From NCBI RefSeq assembly GCF_000518985.1, contig NZ_JAEQ01000013.1:1-64000 (forward strand): DNA of 64,000 bases, read 5' to 3'. The number at the start of each line of letters is the position of its first letter. The first letter of the stretch is position 1. The notes beneath the pieces were generated by a model. That model searched no databases. It saw nothing but the letters and a program-made list of their open reading frames with translations, and was not told the DNA's origin. Positions 24,959 to 34,279 of this stretch are shown here, one piece after another. A program made the translations under genes and the position numbers. Origin of the DNA: Chelativorans sp. J32. GTDB taxonomy: Bacteria > Pseudomonadota > Alphaproteobacteria > Rhizobiales > Rhizobiaceae.

Positions 24959-26488
24959 TTACTGCGTCTCCATTCCGATAAGGCCGCGCAGATAGCCGCG
25001 CGGTGTAGCATTCACCTCGGACGGGAAATCCTTGTCGTAGAAGAGCTGGTATCCCTGATAGGAGACGATGAAATACGGAAGTTCCTCGGCGAGGATCTTC
25101 GCCGCTTCCTGGTAGGCTGCAGCGCGCTCTTTCTGGTCCAGCGAGGAGCGGCCCTTCTCCAGAAGCTCGTCGACCTTCGGATTGGAGTAGCCGCCCCAGT
25201 TCGTCGAACCTCCGGTGGTGAGCTGCGAGAAAAGCAGCCGGTCAGGATCGACGAGGTTTAGCCATCCGAGCAAGGCGATCTGGTGCTGCGACTTCTGCAC
25301 GTAATTGGTCGAGAAGCTCGGCCAATCGGTGATCTGCGTCTTCGCGTCCACGCCGGCCTGGCTGAACATGGCCTGGAGGAATTCCACGGTCTGCACACGG
25401 TTCGGATCTTCGCTGTGCGTGGCGAGGGTCACGGTCAGGTTCTTGCCATCCTTGTCGAGGATGCCGTCGCCGTTGCTGTCCGTCCAGCCGAGCTCGTTGA
25501 AGAGGGCCACGGCGCCTTCGAGATTGAAGGTCGGCTGCTTGATCTCCGGCGAATAGGCCCAGGAAGAAGGCAGGAGAACCGAGGTCGCTACCTCGTCCAC
25601 CCCTTGATAGATATCGCCCACGATCGTCTGCTGGTCCACCAGCATGGCGAAGGCCTGCCGCATCTTCGGATCGGCAAGCAGCGGGTCCTTGGTGTTGAAG
25701 TTGATATAAGTGACGCCGAGGCCCGGCATGATCGCGTTGCCGAAACGGTCATCGGCGGCAAGGCGGGAAATATCCTGAGGGGACAGGGGCGATTGGATCA
25801 CGTCGAGATCACCAGCCTCGAAGGCTTGGGCGCGAGCTGAATTGTCCGGAATGATCTTCAACGTCACTTTCTCGATCTTCGGAGCGCCCGCCCAGTAATT
25901 CGGATTGGCTTCCAGAACGATTTCCGCCCCGCGATTCCAGGAGGCAAGCTTCATCGGGCCTGCTCCCACCGGCTGGGTGGCAAGGTCCTGTCCTCCTTCG
26001 GCCAGCTCCTGGGGAACGATGCCGAGATCAAGGTAGGACAGAAGAGGCGCGTAAGGCGTGTCGAGGTTGAACTTCACCGTGAGGTCGTCAACCTTCTCCA
26101 CCGACTTGATCGGCGTATAGAGCGTGCGCATCGGCGCGTTGAAATCGGGATCGAGGAGCGTCGTGTAGGTGTACACCACGTCATCGGCGGTCAGCGGCGT
26201 GCCATCCGAGAATTTCAGCCCCTCGCGCAGCTTGAAGACGAAGGTCTGCGGGTCCGGCGTCTCCCAGCTCTCGACAAGATCGGGAACGGCTTCGAGCTTC
26301 GGCGTGATATGGACAAGGCCGGAATAGACGAGGTCGGCCACGCGATAAGCGGTCGTATCCCGCGTCAGGCGCGCATCGAGCGTACCCGCATCGACATCCG
26401 TTCCGACGACGATCTCTTCCTGGGCGAGGGCAGGGCCGATCGCCATGGCAAGGATCAATGCGGTGGTGGAAAGCAGCAGTTTTTTCAT
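24959..26488 (-). CDS. Peptide-type ABC transporter, substrate-binding protein
   Basis: A 509-residue family 5 (DppA/OppA) extracellular binding protein. The signal peptide runs from MKKLLLSTTALILAMAIGP to ALAQ; the domain begins EEIVVGTDVDAGTLDARLTRD and includes the family core FVFKLREGLKFSDGTPLTADDV. A longer frame to 26782 runs into the regulator gene; ATG 26488 starts the signal peptide. It captures the peptide-like ligand for the DppBCDF-type importer in this operon. Confidence 0.92.
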   Translation of the reverse strand: MKKLLLSTTALILAMAIGPALAQEEIVVGTDVDAGTLDARLTRDTTAYRVADLVYSGLVHITPKLEAVPDLVESWETPDPQTFVFKLREGLKFSDGTPLTADDVVYTYTTLLDPDFNAPMRTLYTPIKSVEKVDDLTVKFNLDTPYAPLLSYLDLGIVPQELAEGGQDLATQPVGAGPMKLASWNRGAEIVLEANPNYWAGAPKIEKVTLKIIPDNSARAQAFEAGDLDVIQSPLSPQDISRLAADDRFGNAIMPGLGVTYINFNTKDPLLADPKMRQAFAMLVDQQTIVGDIYQGVDEVATSVLLPSSWAYSPEIKQPTFNLEGAVALFNELGWTDSNGDGILDKDGKNLTVTLATHSEDPNRVQTVEFLQAMFSQAGVDAKTQITDWPSFSTNYVQKSQHQIALLGWLNLVDPDRLLFSQLTTGGSTNWGGYSNPKVDELLEKGRSSLDQKERAAAYQEAAKILAEELPYFIVSYQGYQLFYDKDFPSEVNATPRGYLRGLIGMETQ

Positions 26489-26493
26489 GGTCG

Positions 26494-27564
26494 TCACCCT
26501 CTGGACTGAAATGCCGCTTCGCGGCTGTTCCTGCGGCGTTGCATTTTCGAAGATTGGGGAACCGTGGTTTCCACGGCATCTGCCTTTGCGGCTTTGGCGC
26601 GCCGCAAATGCGCCAGATAGGGCACCAGCAGATTTTCCAACGCGTCCGGGTCCGGCGCATGGCGAAATTCGAAGCAGGGGATGCCCGGCCGCGCGAGGCG
26701 CCGCACGTCGTCGGCACCGGTTGCGTAGATCACCGCATCGCACCGCTCGAGAAGGTCGGCCAAATCCGGGGCAGATGCCCATGCCGCAGTGATGTCGGAC
26801 ACATGCGGCGCGAATTCGCGCACACTGGGCTTCATGATGGCGATGTAATCTTGAAAATAAGTGATGGCGGCGACGCGCGACTTTGGCGAAAGGCCGGCAA
26901 GGGCCTGGCGGGTATGGGTGGAGGGAATGAAGCGGATCGCCAGAATATTGGCCTCCGGCACGATTTTCCGCACCTCCACTTCCCGGTGGACGAAGGTGAG
27001 CACCACGTCGGCACGCCGTAGAGCCATCTGCGCCTCTGGAGAGGTCTTCAGCTGGTCCAACATGACGAGATTGATCTGATCTCCAGGTTCGAGAACCGGG
27101 CGTATCTCGGCGACATAGTCACGCGCCGCCGCCTCGAAAATGCCGACAAAAACGATGGTGAGACCGCTTCGCGGCTTTCTCAGCTGTGCCTGAGCCGTGA
27201 TCATGGTGGCGAGCGTGGATGGGGGGATACCCAGTCGGTCGGCGCTGTCCAGAACCTTGCCGATTTCCTCGCGCAGGCTCGCCATTGCACCCTCGTCACC
27301 CAGGCGGCGATGCGGGTCACGTGCCGAATAAGCTCCCTTGCCGCGCCGCATCTCGATCAACCCGGCATCGCGAAGCTGCTGGTAGACCTGGCTCACCGTC
27401 ATTGGCGCGATCCGCAATTCCGCAGCCAGCTGACGCACGGATTGCAGCTTGGTGCCGTAAGGCACGTCCGAATGGGAGAGGTAGTAGCTCAAGAGGCCAT
27501 AAAGCTGCGTGCCCACCGGTACGGGCAGCGACTTGTCTATGGCGGAGGCGTCTACCGGGAACAT
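26494..27564 (-). CDS. GntR-type regulator, first gene of the transporter operon
   Basis: A 356-residue regulator. An N-terminal winged helix-turn-helix of the GntR class occupies about residues 18-85 (TKLQSVRQLAAELRIAPMTVSQVYQQLRDAGLIEMRRGKG). The large C-terminal part (about 100-330) has alternating strand/helix blocks (LTIVFVGIFE, DQINLVMLDQL, ADVVLTFVHREVEV) like a Rossmann or periplasmic-binding fold, but is none of the standard FadR, HutC or MocR effector domains. It ends 5 bases before the binding-protein gene, so regulator and transporter share one transcript. Confidence 0.82.
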   Translation of the reverse strand: MFPVDASAIDKSLPVPVGTQLYGLLSYYLSHSDVPYGTKLQSVRQLAAELRIAPMTVSQVYQQLRDAGLIEMRRGKGAYSARDPHRRLGDEGAMASLREEIGKVLDSADRLGIPPSTLATMITAQAQLRKPRSGLTIVFVGIFEAAARDYVAEIRPVLEPGDQINLVMLDQLKTSPEAQMALRRADVVLTFVHREVEVRKIVPEANILAIRFIPSTHTRQALAGLSPKSRVAAITYFQDYIAIMKPSVREFAPHVSDITAAWASAPDLADLLERCDAVIYATGADDVRRLARPGIPCFEFRHAPDPDALENLLVPYLAHLRRAKAAKADAVETTVPQSSKMQRRRNSREAAFQSRG

Positions 27565-27784
27565 GTGTCCTAATACCTTGATACACTCAACCGTAGCATG
27601 TTTTTTTGCTGACGCAATGGACCGGCATCATTTTTTCAGAACACCGGCTAACATGGAAAATCAAGCATTTAGGGCAATATCGCCTGTTTTTTGGGCAGAT
27701 TGACTGAACTCTCGCCATTGTTATTGGCGACTGGTTTCTGCCATAGTGGCAGTCGGCGAAGCTGGTTGTTAAGAGGGTGTATCG

Positions 27785-28762
27785 ATGAAATATGTCAATC
27801 TTGGCCGGTCGGGTCTCAAGGTCTCACGCCTTGCGTTGGGCTGCATGACTTTCGGCTCACCCAAATGGGCGCCTTGGGTTCTGGATGAGGCCGGCGCAAC
27901 TTCCATAATCGAGCGGGCTCTGGACCTCGGGATCAATTTCTTCGATCTCGCAGACATGTATTCGCTTGGCGAAAGCGAGGTCGTGACCGGCAAGGTACTG
28001 AAGCGGCTTCGTGCGCGGCACCAGCTTGTCATCGCCACAAAGCTCTACAATCCGATGAGCGATGATCCCAACGACCGGGGATTGAGCCGGAAACACATCT
28101 TCGAGGCAGTGGATGGCAGCCTGAAGCGCCTAGGCACGGATTACATCGACCTCTACCAGCTCCATCGTTTCGACTATGAGACGCCTCTTGAGGAAACGCT
28201 GGATGCGCTCAACGATCTCGTGCGCGCCGGCAAGGTGCGCTATCTCGGCGCTTCCTCCATGTTCGCATGGCAGTTCATGAAGGCTCTCGGCATGCAGCGT
28301 CAGCACGGCTGGGCTCAGTTCGTGTCGATGCAGCCTCACTACAACCTCATCTATCGCGAGGAAGAACGCGAGATGCTGCCGCTCTGCCGCAGCGAGGGGA
28401 TCGGCGTTATCCCGTGGAGCCCGCTGGCGCGCGGCCGCCTCGCAGGCAGGGGGAGCGACCAGTCGACGGTGCGCGCCCAGACCGATCGGACGCAGGTCAA
28501 TCTCTATGGATCGACCGAGGAGCAGGATGCGAGGGTGATTGAAGCCGTTCGCCAGGTGGCTGAGCGCCACGGTCGCCCGATGGCCCAGATCGCCTATGCC
28601 TGGGTTGCATCGCGCCCCGGCATCACCGCGCCGATCGTGGGCATTTCAAAGATGAACCAGTATGATGACGCCGTCGCTGCGCTCGACGTGGAACTCAGCG
28701 ACGAGGATGTGGCCGCGCTGGAGGCGCCATACCAGCCGAAGAGGGTCGCCGGTCACAGCTGA
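27785..28762 (+). CDS. Aldo/keto reductase
   Basis: A 325-residue NADPH-dependent oxidoreductase of the (alpha/beta)8 class. Visible motifs are LGRSGLKVSRLALGCMTFGS at the start, FFDLADMYSLGESE with the catalytic Asp and Tyr, LVIATKLYNP with the catalytic Lys, DLYQLHRFD with His, and the cofactor region VIPWSPLARGRLAGRGSDQS. It belongs to the YajO/Tas-like AKR group that reduces aldehydes and ketones. It is divergent from the GntR operon, with a 220-base intergenic region, and transcribed alone. Confidence 0.9.
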   Translation: MKYVNLGRSGLKVSRLALGCMTFGSPKWAPWVLDEAGATSIIERALDLGINFFDLADMYSLGESEVVTGKVLKRLRARHQLVIATKLYNPMSDDPNDRGLSRKHIFEAVDGSLKRLGTDYIDLYQLHRFDYETPLEETLDALNDLVRAGKVRYLGASSMFAWQFMKALGMQRQHGWAQFVSMQPHYNLIYREEEREMLPLCRSEGIGVIPWSPLARGRLAGRGSDQSTVRAQTDRTQVNLYGSTEEQDARVIEAVRQVAERHGRPMAQIAYAWVASRPGITAPIVGISKMNQYDDAVAALDVELSDEDVAALEAPYQPKRVAGHS

Positions 28763-28798
28763 TCCGACCAGGGGCGCCCGCGGGCGTCCGCTCCTTTC

Positions 28799-29050
28799 CT
28801 AGACAAGGAAGCCGTGGGCCTTTGCGAAAGTCCTCAGGCCCCGGCGCGCTTCTTCGATAGCCTCATCGTTATAGGTGGCGGCGAAGCAGGCCTCCAACGC
28901 CCCTTCGAAAATGGGGCCTTCCTGCACGGGGCATGTTCTCAAGAAATCGAAGGCCTGTCGGGGGCTTTCGATATCTGTTGTTCTTCCTGGGTGGAGGCTG
29001 ATGCGGACGGGTGACTTGAAGCGCGGCTGGATAGATTGTTCTTGATTCAT
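28799..29050 (-). CDS. DUF982 domain-containing protein
   Basis: An 83-residue protein matching DUF982, a small family concentrated in rhizobia. It has a SPVRISLHPGRTTDIESPRQAFDFL first half and an ALEACFAATYNDEAIEEARRGLRTFAKAHG second half. GAGGGAA precedes the ATG. It converges with the aldo/keto reductase gene. Function unknown. Confidence 0.8.
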   Translation of the reverse strand: MNQEQSIQPRFKSPVRISLHPGRTTDIESPRQAFDFLRTCPVQEGPIFEGALEACFAATYNDEAIEEARRGLRTFAKAHGFLV

Positions 29051-29155
29051 CGGGTTCCCTCGGCCTGACTATGCAAAACGGCCAAGGTGCCTAAAAGTTT
29101 CATTCTTTTTTGCTGACTTGATTTTGCGCCTGCCCGGCTGGACTATCCTTCGGGT

Positions 29156-29180
29156 GGAACGATCCGGCCGTGCGCCGGTT
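29156..29180 (+). promoter_or_regulatory. EcfG-type promoter candidate for 29206
   Basis: GGAAC (29156-29160), 16 bases, GGTT (29177-29180). One base departs from the GGAAC-N16/17-CGTT consensus. It lies 25 bases before the ATG. Confidence 0.4.
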
Positions 29181-29205
29181 GTTCGGGTGATGACTGGAGG
29201 AAGTC

Positions 29206-29436
29206 ATGCCGCCGGAAGACATGGATATCGTGCTTACGAAACTTCCGCTGCGCATTGGAGCTTATGTGCCGAGCGATCTGCTTGAGGAATGGTTCGCCCC
29301 GGGAACAGGCATGAAGCCGGTCAGCGATGCAGCCATCGAGGCGGCGAGAGCCTATGGCCGTCGCTTCGAATGCGAATTCGAGTACTACCCCGAACGAATG
29401 GAAGGCGTGTTCTGGAAATGGGTGCCGGCAATATGA
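29206..29436 (+). CDS. Small hypothetical protein
   Basis: A 76-residue soluble protein, not recognised. It has a PLRIGAYVPSDLLEEWFAPGTG start and an aromatic, acidic end (FECEFEYYPERMEGVFWKW). The ribosome binding site GGAGG is 7 bases before ATG. It is translationally coupled to the next gene by an ATGA overlap. A candidate EcfG promoter upstream suggests stress induction. Confidence 0.6.
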   Translation: MPPEDMDIVLTKLPLRIGAYVPSDLLEEWFAPGTGMKPVSDAAIEAARAYGRRFECEFEYYPERMEGVFWKWVPAI

Positions 29437-29627
29437 ACCCCGGAGGTGCCTCTCCCCTCGAAGAGAAGGTGAAGCAGGCGATCATCGACGAATTGAAGCG
29501 TCAGGCCGACCTTCATCCGGGGAGCTTGCAAGTCTCCCCGGCGGAAACGACGATCTTGGTTAATGGCAAAATCGACCTCGACGACCTCACAATGGTGGTG
29601 ATCGGGGCGCTTGCCGGCGGGCCGTAA
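29433..29627 (+). CDS. Small hypothetical protein coupled to 29206
   Basis: A 64-residue protein starting at ATG 29433, overlapping the previous stop. It has an amphipathic helix (LEEKVKQAIIDELKRQADLHP) followed by a TTILVNGKIDLDDLTMVVIGAL strand/helix region. Not recognised; the coupling supports that it is translated. Confidence 0.5.
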   Translation: MNPGGASPLEEKVKQAIIDELKRQADLHPGSLQVSPAETTILVNGKIDLDDLTMVVIGALAGGP

Positions 29628-29757
29628 GCGTCGCCGGATTCTTGCACACACAACAATTTACGCTCAGGTAAGATGTTTGAATTGCGGATGAACGCCGCAT
29701 TCAGCCACAGTTCTGGCGATCGCAGATAGCGTGAGATCCTCCAAGGGGGTGATCCAA

Positions 29758-29904
29758 ATGTTTATACGCTTGTTTTTCGCCGCTATGTTCGCTGTCTGTC
29801 TGGGCGGTGTTCTCTCGAAGGCCCTTGATCCGTCGCTGAGCAAGCGGGTGGCTCAGCCGCAGGTCAGCTATGGGCAGGCTGTGGGACTCCCGGTGATGGA
29901 TTAG
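29758..29904 (+). CDS. 48-residue exported or membrane-anchored peptide
   Basis: Read from the DNA: begins MFIRLFFAAMFAVCLGGVL, a hydrophobic signal-anchor, then a polar tail ending GLPVMD. GGGGG lies 8 bases before the ATG. It converges with the DUF3072 gene, and the stop codons overlap by 4 bases. Function unknown. Confidence 0.5.
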   Translation: MFIRLFFAAMFAVCLGGVLSKALDPSLSKRVAQPQVSYGQAVGLPVMD

Positions 29905-30140
29905 GCGCTTCGATCGTCCTTCTCCAATCCAAGCTTTCGCTTCAGCTCGTCGATACGTTTTGATGCTTCCGCTTTTGTGAGGTCTTCGGCATAGGCCTCC
30001 GGTTCGTTGGCCTGCTCGGCGAGCGTCTTCAGGTAGGATGCCTGGGCTCCGGTCATCGGCTCGTCGCCGCTGATCCAATCGGCGGGATCCTTTTCCATGT
30101 TCGAGCGCGGGTGTTGCTTGGGATTGTCACTGGGCGGCAT
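29901..30140 (-). CDS. DUF3072 domain-containing protein
   Basis: A 79-residue protein. The DUF3072 core is SNMEKDPADWISGDEPMTGA followed by QASYLKTLAEQANEP and LTKAEASKRIDELKRKLG. The family is small, soluble and common in rhizobia, and its role is not known. ATG 30140 follows AAAGGAAG; the longer start at 30167 lacks this. Confidence 0.82.
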   Translation of the reverse strand: MPPSDNPKQHPRSNMEKDPADWISGDEPMTGAQASYLKTLAEQANEPEAYAEDLTKAEASKRIDELKRKLGLEKDDRSA

Positions 30141-30269
30141 TGTGCTTCCTTTCGCCCGGAAAAACATTCAAGTGCCGGCCAGGGTTCCGCTGCAATGTTT
30201 GCAAGACGGAACTTCCTGCGGCTTTCTCAAGTTGAACTGCGTCTGCACAGTCTTGAGAGGGCATTTTTC

Positions 30270-30539
30270 ATGAATAACAGAAGCATCTTTGCGCTTTCCT
30301 TGGTCGTCATCCTATCCTCAACGCCCGTTCTTGCGCAGATGGCCGATGAAAACACAGTTCCTCCCGAAAACGCCATGAAGGTTTCGGAGATCGTTGCCAA
30401 GATCGAGGCTCGTGCCGACTTCCGTTTCCTGGACGAACTCGATTGGGATGATGATGGTTATTACGAGATCATCTATTTCACCAAGGACAAAGCCAAGGTT
30501 GAAATGAAGATCAATCCCGTCACCGGAGAACCGATCTGA
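30270..30539 (+). CDS. Exported PepSY-like protein
   Basis: An 89-residue exported protein. A signal peptide ends near VLAQM; the mature part (MKVSEIVAKIEARADFRFLDELDWDDDGYYEIIYFTKDKAKVEMKI) has the PepSY pattern with an aspartate-rich DWDDDGYYEI turn and an NPVTGEPI end. PepSY domains are thought to inhibit periplasmic peptidases or act as small binding modules. ATG 30270 begins the signal peptide; the frame is open upstream but without signal-like residues. Confidence 0.7.
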   Translation: MNNRSIFALSLVVILSSTPVLAQMADENTVPPENAMKVSEIVAKIEARADFRFLDELDWDDDGYYEIIYFTKDKAKVEMKINPVTGEPI

Positions 30540-30600
30540 AGGCAGCACAAGGGCGCGGAGCATCGCCCACCTGCTCCGCGCCTACAGGTGCCTTAATTCC

Positions 30601-30771
30601 TCAGCTCGTGACCGGATCCTTTTTGCGATGATCGCAGCCGCCACCGCTGCCGTCGTCGCCGGGAGCAGGTGTTCCCCCCTCGGTCTGTGCGATGGCTATG
30701 ACAACTGGAAGAGTGACCGCGCCGAGAATGGAACCCAGTCCGAGGGCGGCGATAAGAAGCGTTTTGCGCAT
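30601..30771 (-). CDS. 56-residue exported peptide
   Basis: Read from the DNA: begins MRKTLLIAALGLGSILG, a signal peptide ending near IAQTE. A short glycine- and aspartate-rich region with GGGCDHRKK follows. GGAG lies before the ATG. Not recognised. Confidence 0.4.
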   Translation of the reverse strand: MRKTLLIAALGLGSILGAVTLPVVIAIAQTEGGTPAPGDDGSGGGCDHRKKDPVTS

Positions 30772-30860
30772 GGCTACACTCCGCTTTACGCAAGCGAAGT
30801 TAGCGCGCCGCAGGTTTTTCGGCGAGGTCCTTTGAAAAAAATAGTGGTGACCAGGGCGGA

Positions 30861-31817
30861 TTACGCCCTGATCTCCTGTCTCTGGAAGGAGACGTAAGCT
30901 CCGGTGAACAACACCAGAAGCGCGGCGATCATGCAGCAGAGCTGAGGCCAGATCAGCATCAGGCTTTGCGAGACCGGCAGCGGTGCCCCGATCACCGCCT
31001 GGCTGAGCTGGTTCGCGAAGACGATGCCCAGCGATCGCGTCTCCGGATTGAGGATCGCCAGCGTCATTTCGCCGAAGAGAGTATTGGGCGAGATCCGGGC
31101 GATCGCCCGCTGCACCTCGACCTGGTTCACCGCCGTCATGGGGTCGAACGGATCGACGGGCACCACCGCGCCGGCAATGAGTGGCGACAGCATCGGCCAG
31201 AAGATGGTGAAGAGCAGCCAGACCGTGAGGGTGGCCAGCGCCGATGTGGCAGGCGAGCGGAAGATGGTCGAGAACACCATCGCCACTCCCAGCCACACGC
31301 CCGCATAGACGAAGGAGGCGAGCAGGAAGGCCAGCCCGCGCAGTATTTCTTCTCCGCTTGGCGGCAGGCCGAGAAGCAGGATGCCGAGACCGATCACCAG
31401 GAGCCATAGCACGAGCAGGCATTGAGCGATGACCAGCAGGCATCCCAGGAACTTGCCTGTCAGAAGGGCGTCGCGGTAGATCGGTTGCGACAGGATACGC
31501 GACATGGTGCGCCGATTATACTCACCATTGATGGCGTCGAAGCCGAGCGCGATCGCGACCAGCGGCAACAGAAACCCCAGGAAGGCGACGAAGGAGGGCA
31601 ACGGCTCCTGCGCCGTGGTCAACAGGCGAAGGAAAAGAAACTGGTCCTCGCTGACGGTCTGGGAAATCTGGCCGATCGCCGCATAGACAGCGCCGATGGC
31701 GGTGAGAAGCACGAGCAGCATCACCAGGTGGATGCGCGCGCTCGTCATATGGTCGGCCGCTTCCTTGAGGGCGACCGTCGCAAGCCCGGTAAAGGGCGAG
31801 CCTTCACGCTGCGGCAT
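30861..31817 (-). CDS. ABC-2 type exporter permease
   Basis: A 318-residue membrane protein with about six hydrophobic segments and a large loop between the first two, the ABC-2/NosY-like layout. It has the [30 protein letters not shown] coupling region typical of this permease class. ATG 31817 overlaps the ATPase stop by 14 bases. It forms the membrane part of the NEW3-ATPase-permease system at 33962-30861. Confidence 0.87.
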   Translation of the reverse strand: MPQREGSPFTGLATVALKEAADHMTSARIHLVMLLVLLTAIGAVYAAIGQISQTVSEDQFLFLRLLTTAQEPLPSFVAFLGFLLPLVAIALGFDAINGEYNRRTMSRILSQPIYRDALLTGKFLGCLLVIAQCLLVLWLLVIGLGILLLGLPPSGEEILRGLAFLLASFVYAGVWLGVAMVFSTIFRSPATSALATLTVWLLFTIFWPMLSPLIAGAVVPVDPFDPMTAVNQVEVQRAIARISPNTLFGEMTLAILNPETRSLGIVFANQLSQAVIGAPLPVSQSLMLIWPQLCCMIAALLVLFTGAYVSFQRQEIRA

Positions 31818-32745
31818 GGATCTTGTCCTCCTCGAAGAACCTGACATAGACCTCGTCCAGGGTCGTGTGGCGGATGGACATGGTGCGGAGCAGGCCGCCG
31901 GCGGCGACCACGCGGCGGGCGATTTCCGGCCGCGCGTCGGCATCGGCATCCACACGCCAGAAGCCCGGCCGCTGTTCCGTCACGCCGGTGATGTGTGGTG
32001 CGCCGTCAAGGGCCGCCCTCAGATCCACGTCGCCCGCTTCCACCTCGACCACATGGGTTCCGCCGAGCACGTCGCTGGTCAGGTCGGCGACCCGGCCCAT
32101 AAGGCCAATCCGCCCGCGGTTGAAGAGCGCCACGCGGTTGCAGATGGTCTGGACCATGGAAAGCAGATGCGAGGAGAGCACGATGGTAATTCCTTCCCGC
32201 CCCAGCTCGACGATGAGTTCCAGAAGCTCCTGGGTGGATTGCGGATCGAGGCCGGAAGTCGGTTCGTCGAGGATGGCAATCTCCGCGCGCTTGATCAGCA
32301 CCTCGGCAAGACCGAGGCGCTGGCGCATGCCGCGCGAGAAGGTGCCGACGCGGCGGTCGGCGGCGTGGGTAAGTCGCACGCGGTCCAGCGCTTCTCCAAT
32401 GAGCGTATTGGCTTCCGCCGTGGAAAGTCCGGTGAGGCGCGCGGTGTAAAGCAGATTTTCGCGCGCCGTCAGATTGTCGTAAAAGCCGATCTGGTCCGGC
32501 AGGTAGCCAACCCGGCGCTTGACCTCGAGCGGGTTACGCAGCGGATCGAGGCCGATCACGCGCACCGCGCCGGATGTCGGCTCCGTGAGGCCAAGAAGAA
32601 GGAGGATGGTCGTCGTCTTGCCGGCGCCGTTCGGCCCAAGCAGGCCGAACACCTCACCTTTCTCGACCGTCAGGTCAAGCCCGTCCACGGCCGCGTGGCG
32701 GCCGTAATGCTTGACGAGGTCCCTCGTCTCTATGACCGTGTTCAT
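31804..32745 (-). CDS. ABC exporter ATP-binding protein
   Basis: A 313-residue ATPase of the CcmA/NosF-like drug and polysaccharide exporter class. Walker A is GPNGAGKTT, the signature [14 protein letters not shown], Walker [14 protein letters not shown], with an SSHLLSMV H-loop. The C-terminal DUF4162-like region follows. Its ATG overlaps the NEW3-gene stop by 4 bases (ATGA), so the three genes are translationally coupled. Confidence 0.92.
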   Translation of the reverse strand: MNTVIETRDLVKHYGRHAAVDGLDLTVEKGEVFGLLGPNGAGKTTTILLLLGLTEPTSGAVRVIGLDPLRNPLEVKRRVGYLPDQIGFYDNLTARENLLYTARLTGLSTAEANTLIGEALDRVRLTHAADRRVGTFSRGMRQRLGLAEVLIKRAEIAILDEPTSGLDPQSTQELLELIVELGREGITIVLSSHLLSMVQTICNRVALFNRGRIGLMGRVADLTSDVLGGTHVVEVEAGDVDLRAALDGAPHITGVTEQRPGFWRVDADADARPEIARRVVAAGGLLRTMSIRHTTLDEVYVRFFEEDKIHAAA

Positions 32746-33962
32746 CGCCTGCCATACCGTGTGACCGCAAAACCAAGGACCACGACGGCGGCGGCGATGA
32801 CGCCGAGCCCCGTGACGCCCCAGATGGTCGACGTCCGTACGGTGACGCGGAAGCTGGCATTATCCGAGGCACCGTCGCCATTGGCGCGCACGGACACCAC
32901 ATAGTCGCCGGCGATCGCCTGGTCGGAGGGCGTCATGTTCACCGCCACCTCGGCGGTTTCGCCAGCCGGCAGCTCGGCTATCTCTTCCGGACTGAACTCG
33001 ACTTTCCATCCGGAGGGTGGACTTGCCGAGAATTTCACGGCTCGGGCGGGCGCAGTGCCCCGGTTCTCGACCGTGAAATTGAAGCTGCGCTGCTCGCCAG
33101 CGGTCGCATCTCCCGAGAGACGACCGCCCGGACCGGCGAGGGAGAGCTGCGGCTGGCCGGTGATGTCGAGCACGAGTTGCGTTTCGGCCGAGGCGTTGCC
33201 GCCAGCTGCGCCAACCCTGACGGGATACTGCCCCGCCTGGGCGTTCTCCGGCGCCTTGACGGAAACCGACAGATCCTTCTTCTCACCCGCCTTCAGCGGA
33301 AGGCTGGTGAGTTCCTGCGAGCCGTAGCGTTCCTTGAATGTGACCTGGAACCCGGGCGGTGCTTCGGACACCAGATTGATGACGGTATCTTCCTGGCCGT
33401 CATTTGTGACCGCCACCTGATAGTCGAAGGATGAGCGGACAGTCCCCCGGAGCGCCGGCAGTTCTGGCTCCAGAGTCAATTTTGCCGGTTCGGTTTCCGA
33501 CAATGTCACCGCGACGGGCAATTCGAGCGTTCGGTCGCCGGCACGCCCGGTGACGGTGAACCGATAGGTTTCGTCCGTTGCATTTTCGGCAGGCGTCACC
33601 TTCAGCGAAAGGTCGACCGTCTGGTCGGAACCGGCAATCGCAGCTCCGACGCGCTTGCCGCCGCCTTCGATCTGCCACTGCCAGCCTTCCGGCAGACCGG
33701 ATAGGCCGAACTCTACCCGCTGCGGCGCCAACCCTTTGTTGGCGAGCGAGAGGCCGATATTCACCTCCTCGCCTTTCTGGGCGTAGAAGACCGGGTAGGG
33801 GGTCGTAAGCCATAGCCCCTGGAGTTCCTGGCCCGTGGCCGGCCGCGGATTTGCCTGAGCATGGGCCGAGCCGGGGCTGAGCAAAATCCCGGCCGTGACG
33901 AAGGTTGTAGCAATAAGTGTTGTGAGAGTGTTGCGCGCAGAAAAAGCGTGCGCAGGAATCAT
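32742..33962 (-). CDS. NEW3-domain periplasmic protein of an ABC exporter
   Basis: A 406-residue exported protein. The signal peptide ends at SAHAQ. Several immunoglobulin-like beta-sandwich repeats follow, each with the NPCBM-associated NEW3 hallmark: [47 protein letters not shown] and [20 protein letters not shown]-terminal membrane anchor ([19 protein letters not shown]) ends with a basic tail. It would stand on the outer face of the inner membrane. GGGGAGG precedes ATG 33962. It is coupled to the ATPase and permease genes; the substrate is unknown. Confidence 0.85.
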   Translation of the reverse strand: MIPAHAFSARNTLTTLIATTFVTAGILLSPGSAHAQANPRPATGQELQGLWLTTPYPVFYAQKGEEVNIGLSLANKGLAPQRVEFGLSGLPEGWQWQIEGGGKRVGAAIAGSDQTVDLSLKVTPAENATDETYRFTVTGRAGDRTLELPVAVTLSETEPAKLTLEPELPALRGTVRSSFDYQVAVTNDGQEDTVINLVSEAPPGFQVTFKERYGSQELTSLPLKAGEKKDLSVSVKAPENAQAGQYPVRVGAAGGNASAETQLVLDITGQPQLSLAGPGGRLSGDATAGEQRSFNFTVENRGTAPARAVKFSASPPSGWKVEFSPEEIAELPAGETAEVAVNMTPSDQAIAGDYVVSVRANGDGASDNASFRVTVRTSTIWGVTGLGVIAAAVVVLGFAVTRYGRR

Positions 33963-34073
33963 GGATAGCCTCCCCGCTTCGCGATCAATGCGGAATTCAC
34001 GGCGTCCGGCCGTGGATTCGGATTTACGAAAACGGGAGAATTGCTCCAACTGTGGCAAGACTGCGGCAAAAAA

Positions 34074-34091
34074 TGTTACATCTTTGTAATA
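34074..34091. promoter_or_regulatory. Possible second Pho-box-like site
   Basis: TGTTACA (34074-34080) and TGTAATA (34085-34091) are spaced 11 bases apart, as Pho half-sites are. The second half is imperfect. It lies 112 bases before the NEW3 gene start on the other strand and far from pstS. Confidence 0.3.
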
Positions 34092-34279
34092 CTCGCGTCA
34101 GCCGGTACCGCCCTAATTTCCGTGTCTTTTGCTTCCCACCAAGAGAGACGGCGCGGTGAAAGAGGGCGGTACGGAACCTGGATATGACAGCGATGTTACG
34201 GCTGTATCATCGGGAGCGTGGCAGAAGGCTTGCCGGGCTCGAAGTCTGTCCTGCCAAGATTTACGGACCCGACATGAAA

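Noticed and set aside
30186..30239. GGAAC-N17-AGTT upstream of the PepSY-like gene as an EcfG promoter
   Set aside because: One element mismatches and spacing is at the edge of the range; kept out of the feature list.
34169..34193. GGAAC-N16-TGTT upstream of pstS as an EcfG site
   Set aside because: The last element mismatches the consensus, and it is about 175 bases from the gene, with the Pho box closer. Likely chance.
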